From Filobasidium wieringae (Eukaryota > Basidiomycota > Tremellomycetes > Filobasidiales > Filobasidiaceae), in assembly GCA_001600055.1 (NCBI GenBank), contig BCIV01000006.1:124001-188000 (forward strand): a stretch of DNA of 64,000 nucleotides, in the 5' to 3' direction. The position numbers were made by a program, and so were the translations under genes. The first letter of the stretch is position 1, and every line of letters begins with the position of its first letter. This document shows, piece by piece, positions 1-11,495 of the stretch. Under the pieces are notes generated by a model. It was not told where the DNA came from and did no database searches. It saw only the letters and a program-made list of their open reading frames with translations.

Positions 1-680
1 TCCAGTAATTCCACCCACCCTCTTTCATATAATCCGTTAGGTCCGTGTAGGTAGTCGAATACGTCAAGTTCCCGCAATAGACTCTATTTTCCCGGACGCT
101 GGCCTTGGCGTGAGCCTCAGCCTCTTCAGCCGGAGCGTTCATAGGGCCACCTTTACTTCTAGGGGGAGATGGTCTTCGGTGGTGAGATCGATCGTCTCGA
201 CGATATCTGGGCGATCTAGATGGAGATCGATAGCTTCGGTATCTTCGGTCACGAGAATAGGACCTGGACCGTGGGCGATGCTGCCGGGGAGGTGATCGGG
301 AACGGCTTGGAGACCTGCGTCGATGCTATCGAAAGCAAAATCTGCGGTTCAGTGTTCGATCTTGACAGGGATATAGTAGATGCTTTATATAGAGACAAAA
401 AACCGGACACGCAAGATCCAGTAGCCCTTGAAAGGACTGTCAGGTCAGCATGACCGGTCGACTTACATAATCCCGGTCTCGACTTCTACTTCGTCTACGC
501 TCTGGTTCCCTTCGGTCAGGGCTCCTCTCTCTGTCACGGGGACTCAGATCTCTGGAGTCTCCTCTTCTACGTCCAGACATATCTGTAGTTGAACAATCCA
601 GGGTAATAATCAGTCAACATGGGAGAAGTACCAATGTTGAAGGGGGCTCCACCTTCCATCTTGGTATCGCTGTCATCCAT
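1..680 (-). CDS. SR-rich RRM RNA-binding protein, Gbp2/Hrb1-like (5' part of gene, cut by window edge)
   Basis: Exons read down the minus strand: 680-632, 582-467, then 325 to about 19, where a GTGGGT donor probably starts the next intron. The start at 680 is chosen because MDDSDTKMEGG splices in frame onto an Arg/Ser-rich segment. Residues about 20-110 are rich in RS, RD and RSP dipeptides, an SR-type low-complexity region. At about residue 133 the sequence ENRVYCGNL begins an RNA-recognition motif (RNP2). Fungal Gbp2/Hrb1-type proteins have an N-terminal SR region followed by RRMs and act in mRNA surveillance and export in the nucleus. The internal intron of 141 nt (326-466) is longer than its neighbours, so a small exon inside it is possible. 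The family call rests on the SR-plus-RRM order and the start of RRM1; the rest lies outside the window. Confidence 0.7.
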
Positions 681-958
681 GGTGATTGATTTGGGACTTG
701 ATGCTTTCTGATCTGAGAAGTGTAGCTTGACGCAGTAGAAGATGCTCAACTAGTCGTAGTCATGGTAGGGAAGCTAGACAGGAGTGACTGTTCGTAGGTA
801 GTTCATGCATGCGTTATGATAAGCGACGCGTCCCAACAATCTCTTCTCACGCGTTTCATCATTACATCACTGCCATTATTATAGTATGCCGGTTCTGACA
901 TCCAGTTAGCTATATATCCGGTGCATCAACCTAGACAAAGTGAGAACTGATAGACCGT

Positions 959-3357
959 TCATTCTGTTAGAGTCGACCACCTCCTATGTGCTACGTCCGC
1001 TTTGAGCGCGTCTAAGCCATCGTAGACGCTCTCAACAGGCAGCCCGGTATAACGCGTTCCGACTTCTGGAGTAGCCATGGCCCCTCCAACTATATCGATC
1101 CAGCGCCGTCGAGCATCGATAGCCAGTTTGACGGCTTCCGGGAGCAACGATTTGTCGCCGATCCGCTTCGATTGAGCCAATTCTTCTTTGTCTTTACCTT
1201 TGGACTTTTTCGGCTTTCTGGTCGAACGCTTGAGCCATGCGTTTTCGATTACTTTCTCCATTCCCTCCAACGTCTTTTTGTAACCTGTATAAGCGAGTCT
1301 ATCTCTGACTAATTCAGTGAGACGGTCTTTCCTAACGTTGTTGTGTGCGATTTGATCCCGAAGAGACCGCTGAGCTTGTCTTAACACCATAGCGATCTCG
1401 TCATCCTCCTTCTTGGTCCAGTCCACCTAGTGCACAGAATATATGCTCAGTATCGATGTCAAAGTGCATATCATAACCCTGGTTTTACCTCCTCGTTGAC
1501 ATCTAACAATCCCAAATGCCTCAGCTCCCGCTTGACCCCTTCCTCAGTTTCTCCGATCGTGGCGTCGATCGTCTCGGTGCGAGGCCGGACATAGCCATCG
1601 TCTCCCGACCCGATACGCTGAGAAGGTATTGGCCAGCTCGAACTGGATGAGGCGATACGATCATTCTCCTTGATTGAACCATTCTGATGGTCCGAATGTG
1701 TCTCCAGCTTGATCGCGATAGATTCTATACCCTTTGGTAAAGGGTCAATAGAAGCGTTTGATTGAAGAATCAAGGCACTTGGGCAAAGAGCGGCAACTAC
1801 CCGTTCTTCCAGCATACCAGGACCTTTCCTCTCATCTTTTAGGTCCATAACGGAGAGATCCTTGGGATATGCCCTTCGCAATCCCTTTCCGATACGGTTG
1901 CCGAGCTGATCCCTCTCCTTCTCTCGTTGACCGTATCCGTGGGTTATACCAGCAGAGTTCGACCAACTTTGATTTGCTATTTGTGGACTGCTCTGACTGA
2001 ACGGCAAGCTGGCATCTTCCTCGTCCCAGATGTCTTGATAATGCCTTCCCAGAGGAACCATGTCAAAAACGTCCCGATCATCTGGGCGGAAGGTCAACAT
2101 CGCAATATCCTCTTCGCCAACATCCCGTATATACGTTTCAATACCGGTCCAGAAGGTAGACCATTGTACCGTCTGGGCAACGTTCTTGACGACCGAGAAG
2201 TCTTGATTGACGTCTTTTTGTCTCTTGGGTTGCGGAGGTGCCGGGGTCGGGATAGGTTGGCGAGTAGGTATCAAGTTTGCGAAATTGTTTGCTGATGAGG
2301 AAGAGTTTGGCAGGCTCAAGGCAAACACAAAGTTTGGGTGGATAAAGGGCTGTAAGAGATCGCCATTGGCAGAACTCATTTGTGTTGCTAGTGCGGCCTA
2401 GAGTAAAGAGCATAGATGTGAGTTGAAAAGTGAAGCCCACCGATTTCCTAGCCATTTCACCTTATTTGGGTTGATCTTTAGCTTGATCTTCGGTGCAGTT
2501 GAACTCGCCATCGGATTCGGGATGATGGGAGGTCTGTTCGGGATTGTCGCATCGCCCACACTCTCTTCTGGCCGCCTTCCGACAGCATCTGAGCTTCTGC
2601 TCGAGTCGAGCTGAAGATGCGTAGCGTGTGCCAGAGGGGAAGCTGACGTCGAAGAGATGAAGGGGGTTGCGTTTTGTAGCGCAGGTGCAGCGGAACCAAT
2701 TTCATGTGCGATCTTTCGTTTCTTTTTCTTGTTCAGGACGGCTGTTGAGGAGCGAGTTGGATCATACGGGGAAGAAGCGTTCCCGTGCACAGACGGTTCA
2801 GAAGGGACGGGAGAAGCTGATCCAAGTGGCGTGGCGGTGAAGCGGTCACATCAGTGATGTTTGAACTACGTGTCGAGGTTGGACGTACCTGATATTTCTC
2901 TCTTTACGCGAATTTCGGCACCGTTCTGTACAGGGCTTTTTCGACCGACGCTGTATAGGGACTTTTGAGCACTGTTTGTTCTTCCTTCTTCTGCGAGCGG
3001 GCGGCGACTATCTTGATTTTCTGCGTTGGTGGCTCCTATCTCCCGCCGTCCAGTGAAAGTGTCTCGAACCTTTGATCTCTTCAGCTCTTCCTCTGACCTA
3101 GGTAATACGCCCGCCTTTTGTCTTTCTAGCCTCCTCCTTGCTTTGACGAGGGCGTCATTTCCTAGCCTGATGCCTTCCCGTGCCGAGTCAGCTCTTCTAT
3201 CTGCGTTCCTCTTGCAAGAGCCTAGACCCTGAACAAAGCTGTCAAGTAATTCTGGACTAGGAGTATTGGGGAGAGGATCTCCCTCTTGATGTCGAATGAG
3301 GGTATCTAGAAGAAGGGGAACCTTTGGATGACCAGGGAATAATGGAGGATTGGACAT
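959..3357 (-). CDS. NGG1: SAGA histone acetyltransferase subunit Ada3/Ngg1
   Basis: Four exons: 3357-2889, 2816-2461, 2397-1489 and 1426-959, giving about 733 aa. Ada3 (Ngg1) bridges the Gcn5-Ada2 acetyltransferase module to the rest of SAGA/ADA in the nucleus and is needed for nucleosomal acetylation. The family signature is at the C-terminus. WTKKEDDEIAMVLRQAQ is followed by REQ-like basic helices ending RLAYTGYKKTLEGMEK, the conserved Ada3 C-terminal domain (roughly residues 579-733). The first 450 residues are low in conservation, with Ser/Pro-rich linkers and a KKKKRK basic patch at the start of exon 2. Start 3357 is the first ATG of the open frame (MSNPPLFPGH). Introns are 72, 63 and 62 nt with GT-AG ends. 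Nothing looks broken. Ada3 is the only family I know with this C-terminal block. Confidence 0.82.
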
Positions 3358-3778
3358 GATCGGGGGACACCGGTGTGCCGTAAGACTTCTCTATCTACCG
3401 GATCAGAACCGATTCAGGCTTCGAATGAAGTCTGGTGTTTGCATATGCTAGCGATAGGTTTGCTATCGCGAGTGTCGAGATCCATCAGAACGGTAGGATA
3501 CTGCACAAAATCCACTACAGTGCATACATTCTATATTCTAGCGAGTGTTATCGAGTATTGCTCATAGCTCTAGGCCACCGAGCGTATCACCGCTAAGTTT
3601 GTGAAATCGGTGACGTGTCATTCCTGCGACTGTCCGGCCAAATAAGCAACACCAAGCTGGTGATAGCCAGTCAATGCTTTCCTCAGCCAGCCAATACTTT
3701 CTTCAGCCAGTCAATGCTTTCTTCGGCCCAAATTCGGATATATCACACACCTGATTATACTCAGCTGAAAACCACAGC
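3358..3778. other. Intergenic region between divergent NGG1 and TCD1
   Basis: This 421-nt stretch must hold both promoters. The only clear structure is a three-copy 20-bp direct repeat at 3665-3724, listed separately. No coding frame was supported. Confidence 0.7.
3665..3724 (+). repeat. Three tandem copies of a 20-bp unit in the TCD1 promoter
   Basis: Units at 3665-3684, 3685-3704 and 3705-3724 have the consensus AGCCAGTCAATGCTTTCTTC with one to three differences. The middle copy reads CCAGCCAATAC and so contains a CCAAT core; the outer copies read CCAGTCAATGC and do not. The array ends 54 bp before the TCD1 ATG. CCAAT is the classical binding core of the fungal HAP/CBC complex, but any role here is inference. 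Confidence 0.75.
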
Positions 3779-5745
3779 ATGGCGTCACTATCGTCGACGT
3801 CTTTCAGACAGACCATCGCGCTCACCGTTGCTGGTACGGCAGTCTTAACAGCAGGTGCTATTATAGGAGGTCAAGCTCTTCGGCGCCAAGTCCGCACGGG
3901 AAAATTGAAAGAAAGCGTGAGCAAAGAGCTAGATTTGTCACAGGAACCCTGGAATCCCACCCTTGCAGAAGAAGGAGACCCTACATCTTACGCGGACTCT
4001 ATGCAGACGGAATGGGAGACCGGCTCGTTTGATGAAGAGCTGATACGGGAGCAGGTGGGAGCCGGCTCGACGATTGTCATGCAAACCAAATGTTCATTCT
4101 ACCTCGGGGGATGTGGCTCTAGCTCTCGCGTAACTACAGTTTCCTCGGCGAGGAGTCGATGAGGAAAATTCGCGGTTCATATGTCGCTGTAGTCGGTTGT
4201 GGAGGGGTTGGAAGTTGGTGCGCGTTGATGCTGCTCAGAAGGTAGGTTCTCTGCCCATTCGGGGATAAATCTATACTGATTCGAGTATACGTTTTCCAGT
4301 GGGGTGGAGCGTATCTTGCTGATTGATGTAAGCTGGAACTATCAAGCCAGGCGCAGTCGTACCGATCGATGATAATTGCTTCGAATAGTTCGATATGACC
4401 ACCCTGTCTTCTCTCAACCGACATGCTGCTGCTACAATGGAAGACGTTGGTACACCCAAAGTCGAGGCAACACGAAAGTATTTGAAAAAGATTGCTCCAT
4501 GGGCTCGGTGAGATACGCACACTCCGCTTCGGAACGACCGAGTCTCTGATCGTAGCAAATAGTATCGATACAAAGGTCGGGATGTGGAAGCAAGGTGCTG
4601 ATTCTGAGTCTTGGCTAGAGGGAGCTGATTGGGTGGTCGATGCCATTGACAACGTAACCACGAAGGCAATTATATCCATGCCCTCGTATAATTCCCTCTT
4701 GATTAAACACGCGACCTGCTCCTTCAGGTAGAACTTCTAGCCCATTGTTATCATAAAGGCTTAAAAGTACGTTTACTGTCTCTCGCTTCAGCAAACACGT
4801 GCTGTAAAATTGATGGCATCGGTGTTCAGGTCTTCTCCAGCATGGGTGCTGGAGCGAAAGCAGACCCTACAAGAGTCCAGATCGCGGACATCTCCAATAC
4901 GTATGAAGATCCGCTAGCCAAATCGATCAGGATCAAACTGCGGAAGCTGGGGGTCATGCATGGTATTCCGTACGTCTTGACAACCCACCTTTGCACAAGA
5001 CCTGGGGCTCATGATTGTAGCTCAGAGTTGTCTACTCCTTCGAAGTTCCAGGAGAGATCAAGCTTATGCCTCTTGCCGATGAGGAATATAGAAAGGGGAA
5101 GACAAGTGAGCTGTCGCCCTTCGACGACTTTCGTGTGCGGATTCTACCTGTCCTAGGTGAGAACAAAACGCCATCTCTATAAGCTGGAACTGAGCAGACC
5201 CCAATGCAGGTCCTTTGCCATCGATATTTGGTCTCCATGCCGCAACATACATCCTTATGGAACTCGCTGGCAGACCCCTAGAACGAGCAATGCCCGTCAA
5301 GCATAGATGGAAACTCTACGAAAAGCTGGAGAGAGCTCTAGGTGCAAAGGAAACTAAGCTTGCCAATGATCTTGTCACATCGAAGTGAGCCTGATTGAGC
5401 AAGCCTCCGATACTGCGAACCTCACCTCTGGCTGCTGCTCTTGTTAGACGTTGCCCTATGGCTACTGAAGATATTGCTTATGTCTTCGAAGACCTGAATT
5501 TAGGCCGATCTACGTTTCCCCCTCACCATGTACAATCGAAGCCTGCCCTTGTTCGGTGGTACAAGGATGAGCCTCTAACGACCTGGAACACTGCCGTGAT
5601 GAGTCATGAAGAAGCAGATCGTCATATGTCTGAGGTCTTGCTGGGTTCTAAAACTGGTGAAGAGTTCTGGGGGACCGAAGCTGAGACGGCTTTTGCGAAA
5701 CGCGCTCGTGAGGCTAAAACAGTATTCAATTGGCGGTTATCGTAA
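3779..5745 (+). CDS. TCD1: tRNA threonylcarbamoyladenosine dehydratase (Tcd1/TcdA, E1-like)
   Basis: Ten exons: 3779-4054, 4123-4241, 4300-4327, 4389-4507, 4563-4665, 4728-4766, 4830-4969, 5026-5156, 5210-5384 and 5448-5745, giving 475 aa. The enzyme ATP-dependently cyclises t6A at tRNA position 37 to ct6A, and yeast homologues sit on the mitochondrial outer membrane. The hydrophobic N-terminus (residues about 10-33, TIALTVAGTAVLTAGAIIGG) fits such an anchor. The ThiF/E1 fold is clear: nucleotide-binding VAVVGCGGVGSW, then GVERILLIDFD with SSLNRHA, then DAIDNVTTK, and GAGAKADPTRV. The intron at 4666-4727 begins GC rather than GT. Only that splice preserves DNVTTKVELL, which matches the family consensus DNIDTKVDLL. 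A GTAACC inside exon 5 would delete VTTK. The C-terminus is soluble and unremarkable. Confidence 0.88.
4666..4727 (+). other. Probable GC-AG intron in TCD1
   Basis: The exon ends ACCACGAAG and the next bases are GCAATT; the intron closes CTCCTTCAG. Using the nearby GT at 4654 instead would remove four residues of the conserved DNxxTK motif, so the GC donor is preferred on homology grounds. Confidence 0.65.
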
Positions 5746-5784
5746 ACGTCGTGCCTTGCGGATGGTTCATATGCTATTATACAT

Positions 5785-6861
5785 CTAATCGCTGTCGTAA
5801 TCCACAGGTAAACCCTTGCTGTGCTGTGCCTCTGCGTTCTCCTGCTCAAGGCGCAATCTATCTCTCTCCTCCCGGCTGTATCTGTCATATGAGAATTCGG
5901 CTCCAGCATCGTCGTCCTCGTAATCGACATCGGCCTGCGCCGATGTTTTGCCAGTTTCGAAAAGTTGACGACCTGTCCCAATTCGCGCAGTCAATTTCTG
6001 AGCGAACGTCATATGCTTCTCGAGACGAACCTGTTGCTCGTGTAGCAACCTTTTTATATTCTTCGCGTTCTTTTCCCGACAGTGATTTGACTTTCTCTTC
6101 CTCTGCCCTGAGCCTTCGTTGTCTCGCACGGACGGCAATCTTCTTTTGCAACGTCATGAAGCTTTCTGGGGTGACGGCCGTGCCTCGTTTCTTCGCTGCT
6201 TCTGCCTCCTCATATTCAGCGGCCTTGCGGTCTTCGGCTTCTTTAACTTTCCTTGATCGTTCCTCCAGAACCTCGGTCAACCCTTCTTTCAGCCAGCTAG
6301 TCAAAGTGAAAACCATCGCCATTCCTAAGGATTCCTCCCCTGTAGAACGCATACCTTGCAGGAGAGTTTCTGCTTCCTGTTCCGAAAGATCTCCTTCTAA
6401 CGCTTCCAGCTGTAGCTCAGGCAATTCATCCGGGTATGAAGCGGTATAATTTACTTGCAAAGATACCACCACTATAAACCGAATTCGAATCAGAACATCT
6501 CGACTACCGGATCCAGCTTATGACGCTTGCGTTCGGCTCCAAGGACAGCTTCTTCCGGCTCCACCCGTATTCGTAGTGCATCTTCCGAAAGCTCTTAGGA
6601 AGCGTTTTAAATGATCAGGGTCGTGGGTCCTCTTTGTCAACCGAGAGTACCTACTTTCTAGCTCGTCAGGGAAGATAGATTCCAGAACCTAGATAGCGGT
6701 TGTCAAGACCAGTAAATTTGATCTGGGATCAATCACGTAATTGTTGAACCCGGCTCACCTCAAACTCTTCTGCCAGCACTTCGGCATGATCTGTATTTGC
6801 AAAGACATAGATAGTGGGCTGTCTATGTCAGGAGAGATCCGGATAACAACGTACCTGACAT
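5785..6861 (-). CDS. GIR2: RWD-domain protein Gir2/RWDD1 (DRG-family GTPase partner)
   Basis: Six exons: 6861-6855, 6790-6759, 6688-6655, 6593-6525, 6471-6050 and 5997-5785, giving 258 aa. Gir2 binds the Rbg/DRG GTPases and Gcn1 on ribosomes and tempers Gcn2 activation in the cytoplasm. The N-terminal RWD domain is recognised from EEFEVLESIFPDELEKLSE, RIRVEPEE and NYTASYPDELPEL (residues about 5-70). A long charged helix follows (SRKVKEAEDRK), then VTPESFMTL and GRQLFETG, the latter two typical of the RWDD1/Gir2 C-terminal half. The first coding exon is only 7 nt (ATGTCAG), which gives the usual MSD start. Two donors are weak (GTCATA at 6524, GTTGCT at 6049), but they are the only choices that keep frame and family sequence. 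Confidence 0.8.
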
Positions 6862-7117
6862 TCTTTCAAGAGAAATGTTCCAAAAATTCCTCTATATGTC
6901 TTTTCTTGGATGATCGTAAGGTAGTAATCATTCTCTAGTAACAAAGCAACGTTCTTGATCTACCAAGATGATATTATTGAATTACCAGGTACCAGCCAGA
7001 ATCGCGATCTGCATCCGCTTCGACAAGTTGTTTTGACCAAGCAAGCAATATGCACGAGTTCCTTCAGTCCTCCTCCCAGCCGTCTTCGACTTCGTGTATC
7101 GAACCAATCGACGGACT

Positions 7118-8106
7118 ATGGGCGTCAAAAGGAAGAAGCAGCCAATAACTAAGACAAGTAGCGTGGTAGACAAAAGACCATCGCTAGGCAAAAGCTCGAT
7201 TGCGACACAATCGACCATATCTAAATACCATACCTTGCTCAAGAGGCAGACACAACTTCAGAAGGATTCACGAAGGGGCTTTGATGAAAAAATAGAAACA
7301 GGTCTGGCCGCTATACAGAAGGAACTCGATGATCTAGGCGGTATACAAGGCTATCAACAAGCTTCCAAACTAGGCCAAGATGGACAAAGAGGAGGAGACA
7401 CGAGTAAAATCATGGTAGGATGGCTTGTTGAGCTCCAGCTAAAGCCTACCGATGGCACCAAAATGAAGTGAATCTTTTGTAATCCGGTTGCACCGAAAAT
7501 CGCAGCTAACGATCGATGTTTAGAATGCTGGAAATCGGAGCTTTGTCGCCCTGCAACTATGCTGCTACGCAGTCCTGGATCGATAATTCGCCCATCGATC
7601 TCAATTCACAACATCCTGAAATACAACAGCAAGATTTCCTGCAGAAACCAGTGCCATCAGCTCCCGAAGAGCAATATGACATTGTGAGCTGTAGCCTGGT
7701 GCTCAATTTCGTTCCTGATATTACAGACAGAGGTAAGTAGACGTTGCATAAAACCAATGTTTAGTCAGCTGAGACGATGCATGGCTCGATTGTAGGAAAG
7801 ATGTTAAGGCTCATTTATGAGCAACTGAAAGATGGAGGTCATATGTTCCTTGTTCTTCCAAGACCGTGCCTAGAGAATTCGAGATATCTAGACAACGGTC
7901 ACTTGCAGCGCATCATGCGACATGTGGGCTTTCGTGAAATTCAAAAGAAGGACCGTGAAGGTGCCAAGGTTGTCTACAGCCTCTGGCAGAAGACATCACC
8001 TAAGCTCGATGATAATCCCACAGAACTGGCTACGAAGCGAATCCTAAAAACAGGGGGAAAGCGCAACAACTTCTGCATATGCCTTAAGCAAGATGGATCA
8101 CAGTAG
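7118..8106 (+). CDS. BMT2: 25S rRNA adenine-N1 methyltransferase Bmt2
   Basis: Three exons: 7118-7467, 7524-7732 and 7796-8106, giving 289 aa. Bmt2 is a nucleolar SAM-dependent enzyme that makes m1A in 25S rRNA. The N-terminus is basic (MGVKRKKQP) and is followed by the family block ELDDLGGIQGYQQASKLGQ. The methyltransferase core shows motif I as MLEIGALSP and the acceptor region as YDIVSCSLVLNFVPD, then DGGHMFLVLPRPCLENSRY. The end FCICLKQ is typical. Introns are 56 and 63 nt. The 3' end lies 88 nt from the convergent gene at 8195-10839. I know no close alternative family. Confidence 0.85.
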
Positions 8107-8194
8107 ATCGGAGACTGTGATGGGTATATGATCGGAGCAACAGTCGTAGATATACAGGAGACTCTAATTTAAGGGGATCGATTCAGCGCTCCTC

Positions 8195-10839
8195 TCACAC
8201 CGTCAAAATCCTTTCAACCTCTAGCCAGAAGAGGCTTTCAGACGCGTTGAGCTCGCCACTCGCTTCCACAATCTTCGATTTGTACTTTGCTATGCTACTT
8301 GAGTCAACTTCTCCGCTGGGACGAGCTCTCTGGAGTACGCCGGCAATTGCATCTTTAGCAGCGACCTTTGCGTCCTGATTAGGCTTCGAAGCCGCTTTGT
8401 ACCACCACATACGTAGGACCGTCAAGATTGCACGCTTTCCTACTTCTTTGGCCCGCCATGAATCGACCTTTCTGTCAGCGATGACGGAATCCGATGTTCC
8501 CTCGATCCACGAAGCCATCCCAACTTCGCGTGCGGCCCATCGCGCGTATATGCCGCAGGTGTCCAGATTGGTCTCGCGAGCGGATACTGCTCTGCTGCAT
8601 AGGGGTGCCAAGTCCGCGCTGAACAAAGCGGCTTCTGCGATACCTAAGAGCACTTCAGATTTGGTTTGAGCCATCAGATCGCCTGTCAAGTTCGAACTGG
8701 CAAGCAAGTTTAATCCAGCTTTGTAACCCTTCATCGCCGCTTCTAGAAGCGAGAAAGCTGTCTCGCATAGAGCGGTAGTCGAGACTGTGAACGTCCCGTT
8801 GACGCTGGGCTTATTCGACACCATTGATGCCTTTCTATTCCAAGCGGTGACGCTGGAATCGGACCTCCTGATGCCGACACTGGAGATACGCCTTTCCCGT
8901 GCTCCATGGGGAGGCATCCAGAGACTACGGGTAGATTCGGTGCTCCTGCAAGAGCCTGCCGAATCCATAGACAATGCTGAGCCGCTTAGCAAGGCTGCTC
9001 TGCTGAATGAACTAGACCCCGTCAGAGCTGATCCAAATCCTGCACAAGGTGTTCCATCTGAAGCGGGAGTTAACGGTCCAAGACCATCAGAGCTCTCCGA
9101 GCTTGTAGAGCTACTCCCTCTCGGACCAAGATCTTTTTCTTCGGCGATGTGGTCCCGAGGACGTACGAAACTCGTCCGCCCAGTCGAGCCTTGATTGATG
9201 AGACTCGGTGTTTTCGAGGAAGCAGACGAGCTAGCTGCAGATTTCCCTGTAATCCTATGTATAGAGTCTAGCAAATCCTGAACTCGCATTTCGGATGTCC
9301 GAGAGCGCTGTCGCCATACTTGACGCAGCATTTGGGCATAAGCGATCCTGGCATCCGCAAGTTGCTTGATCGCAAAGAAGGCGGACGTCGCAGCCATTTC
9401 AGCTTTCGCCCCACGCATGCTCCTTGCCCTCGTTCTCTCCCTGTCTGATAATACCTCCAAGTCTGCTATTATCCCTCTAAGCTCCTCTTCATCTAATGAG
9501 GTGTCAAGCGCGAATGCCTGCTGATGTCGCTTGATAGCAGCATCACAAGCCAACAGCGATATCTGCGTTAAGAATGGGTTCTCGGTAGTGCTTTCGTAGG
9601 TCGTAGCTGGTCTTGCAAGCATGATCATGTCACTCGCTTGGTCCAAAGCTAATTCGACCAAACCTAAGTACGTATCTACTAAAGAGACTGTAGGCGCCAT
9701 CGACAAAACTTCGGATCCAGTTGTAGCCAGATTCATCAGCGCTTCAGTAGCTGACAAAGCAGCAGCTCTTGCAGACCGATCGCTACAGGTTTGAGCGTCC
9801 TGGACATAGCCTGCTGCTGCGGTCTCCCATAATGTGAACCCTTGTCTAGCAACTTCGGCACGCTCACTTGACCAGACCTTTTGCGATGACAAAGTCGGGC
9901 CTGCATAGCGGACTTCTTTCAAGAATGCCCCGAGAAGATCCGATAGCTTCGCCCTCAGAGTCACGACGTCCCTAGATTCCGCAAATTGGTTGTGTCTGGA
10001 GTGATTGTCTAGATCAGCGATGGCGTTGCGCAGATCGGTCATAGCGACAAATGGAGTATCGTAGTGCGTTGCCAGCAAAAGCACTATGCGGCACCTGCAG
10101 GTTGGAACCTTAGTCAATTTCGCGACCGAAGGTTATACTTCGAGCACACTCACTTGGCGATCAATGGCTCGGAATTTCTAGGCTTGAAGCCTAATGCGGT
10201 AGCGTATAGTTCCCCAGCCTTTGATAACGCTTGACGAGCTCCATTGCTTCCTGGGACCGCACGAGCGCCTTTCTCCTCGAACTCCTTGCCTACTCTAAGG
10301 GCATCCTCGTAGTCGTAATAGCCCCAGCTACTCTTACGACGGTGGACGGATAGACTTCTCGGTAGACTTGAAGACGATTGGATTGGTTGAGGCCTAGGAC
10401 GAGAGGGTAGGCTTGGCTTGGTAATTATAATGGGAGGAGGAGCAGCAGCGCGACTACCTGGAGGCCTATACAGCTGTTTTCCTCGAGCGGGGGCCAATAA
10501 AGAAGGATGTTTCTCTATCCCCGTCATAACCTGCGCGACTGGCTTCACTTTTCGCCATTCGAGAACATCCTTCTTCTCTTCAGCAGGTGAGAGTTGTGGT
10601 TGGGGTTTGTAAGTGAGAATCGGAACATCCGCAGTCGGCGACAACAAATCGGAATCGAGGATATCGAATCTGCTGCCTCGTATAAGAGGGGAGGAAGACT
10701 TTGGGTCTGGAGAATCCAGGAGCGTTACAGCAAACTGATCGGTACTCAAGTACGGGGAGCGATTGAGACTTGGCGACGATTGTTTGCCTAGCATGCCAGG
10801 GTCCGGACTGAGAGAATAGTTTTTGGTGAACAAAGACAT
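8195..10839 (-). CDS. Conserved-looking helical (TPR-like) protein of unknown function
   Basis: Two exons, 10839-10154 and 10094-8195, predict 861 aa. I do not recognise a named family. The first 150 residues are Ser/Pro-rich and probably disordered. From about residue 165 (YEDALRVGKEFEEKG) and through LYATALGFKPRNSEPLIAK the sequence looks like paired amphipathic helices of the TPR/MIT kind. Helical content continues across residues 230-460 (LRNAIADLDNH, LVELALDQASDMIM, LLACDAAIKRHQQAF). A Ser-rich disordered insert follows at about 470-610, then a second Ala-rich helical block to the C-terminus. No catalytic motif, signal peptide or membrane segment is visible. A scaffold or adaptor role would be a guess. 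The single 59-nt intron has GTGAGT-CAG ends. Start 10839 (MSLFTKNYSL) is the first ATG. Confidence 0.7.
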
Positions 10840-11495
10840 TGAGATACTAATATTAATTGCGTCCAGCGCAGGTAGGGTATTGTAATTGATGAAGGTGTGT
10901 GACAGTCGATCTCAGCAGGTATCAGAGGCAATAATGCTGATTGTTATATGTGGCTCTCATCTGCTTGTTTGCTTATGTGGGAGGTAGACGTTGTCCGACG
11001 TACAATATAACGATCCGGACCAGGAGTTTGAACTGTACTTTATGCTTTACGATAGAAGGTCTCACGGAAACAATAAGGCCATCAGTGATCAGGGGAGCCG
11101 TCTTGAGACCAGGGAGGAGGACGGAGGTGGCTTAGAGTCAAGGTTGAGCCTCGTGCTTTCCCTGCAAGGCGCTGCGGCAGAGTTTTGTCAATCGTGGTTG
11201 TCTTGTCAGATCGATCGGGCGTTGTTGCCAAACGAGATCGCCGGATCAGGATCATTCAATCTCGCCCTTGCGCGCGATCGGCAGGGCCGAAAGAAAGCGG
11301 AGGACCGCGTCAACTTCCGTCCTTGGGGCGCGGTCAAGGAGGCCGAGCACCGCCCTTGGAGGTTCGAGCACGTGTCGAAAGAACTTGTCTCAGTCTCTTG
11401 AATGCCGGTTGTTCCGGAACGGAACGAGGACAAGCCACAACTCGAAGAATTGTACGAGTCGAATGGGTTACAGGAATCACAATGGTTCGTAACGC
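10840..11495. other. Intergenic region, no gene seen
   Basis: This 656-nt stretch holds the upstream region of the gene ending at 10839 and the 3' flank of the Aurora kinase gene. A plus-strand open frame at 10991-11401 has no motif or fungal-like composition and is treated as chance. Confidence 0.55.

Noticed and set aside
10991..11401. Plus-strand open frame of 136 codons upstream of the helical-repeat gene
   Set aside because: No motif, no plausible splice partners, and it overlaps the likely Aurora 3' flank; treated as chance.
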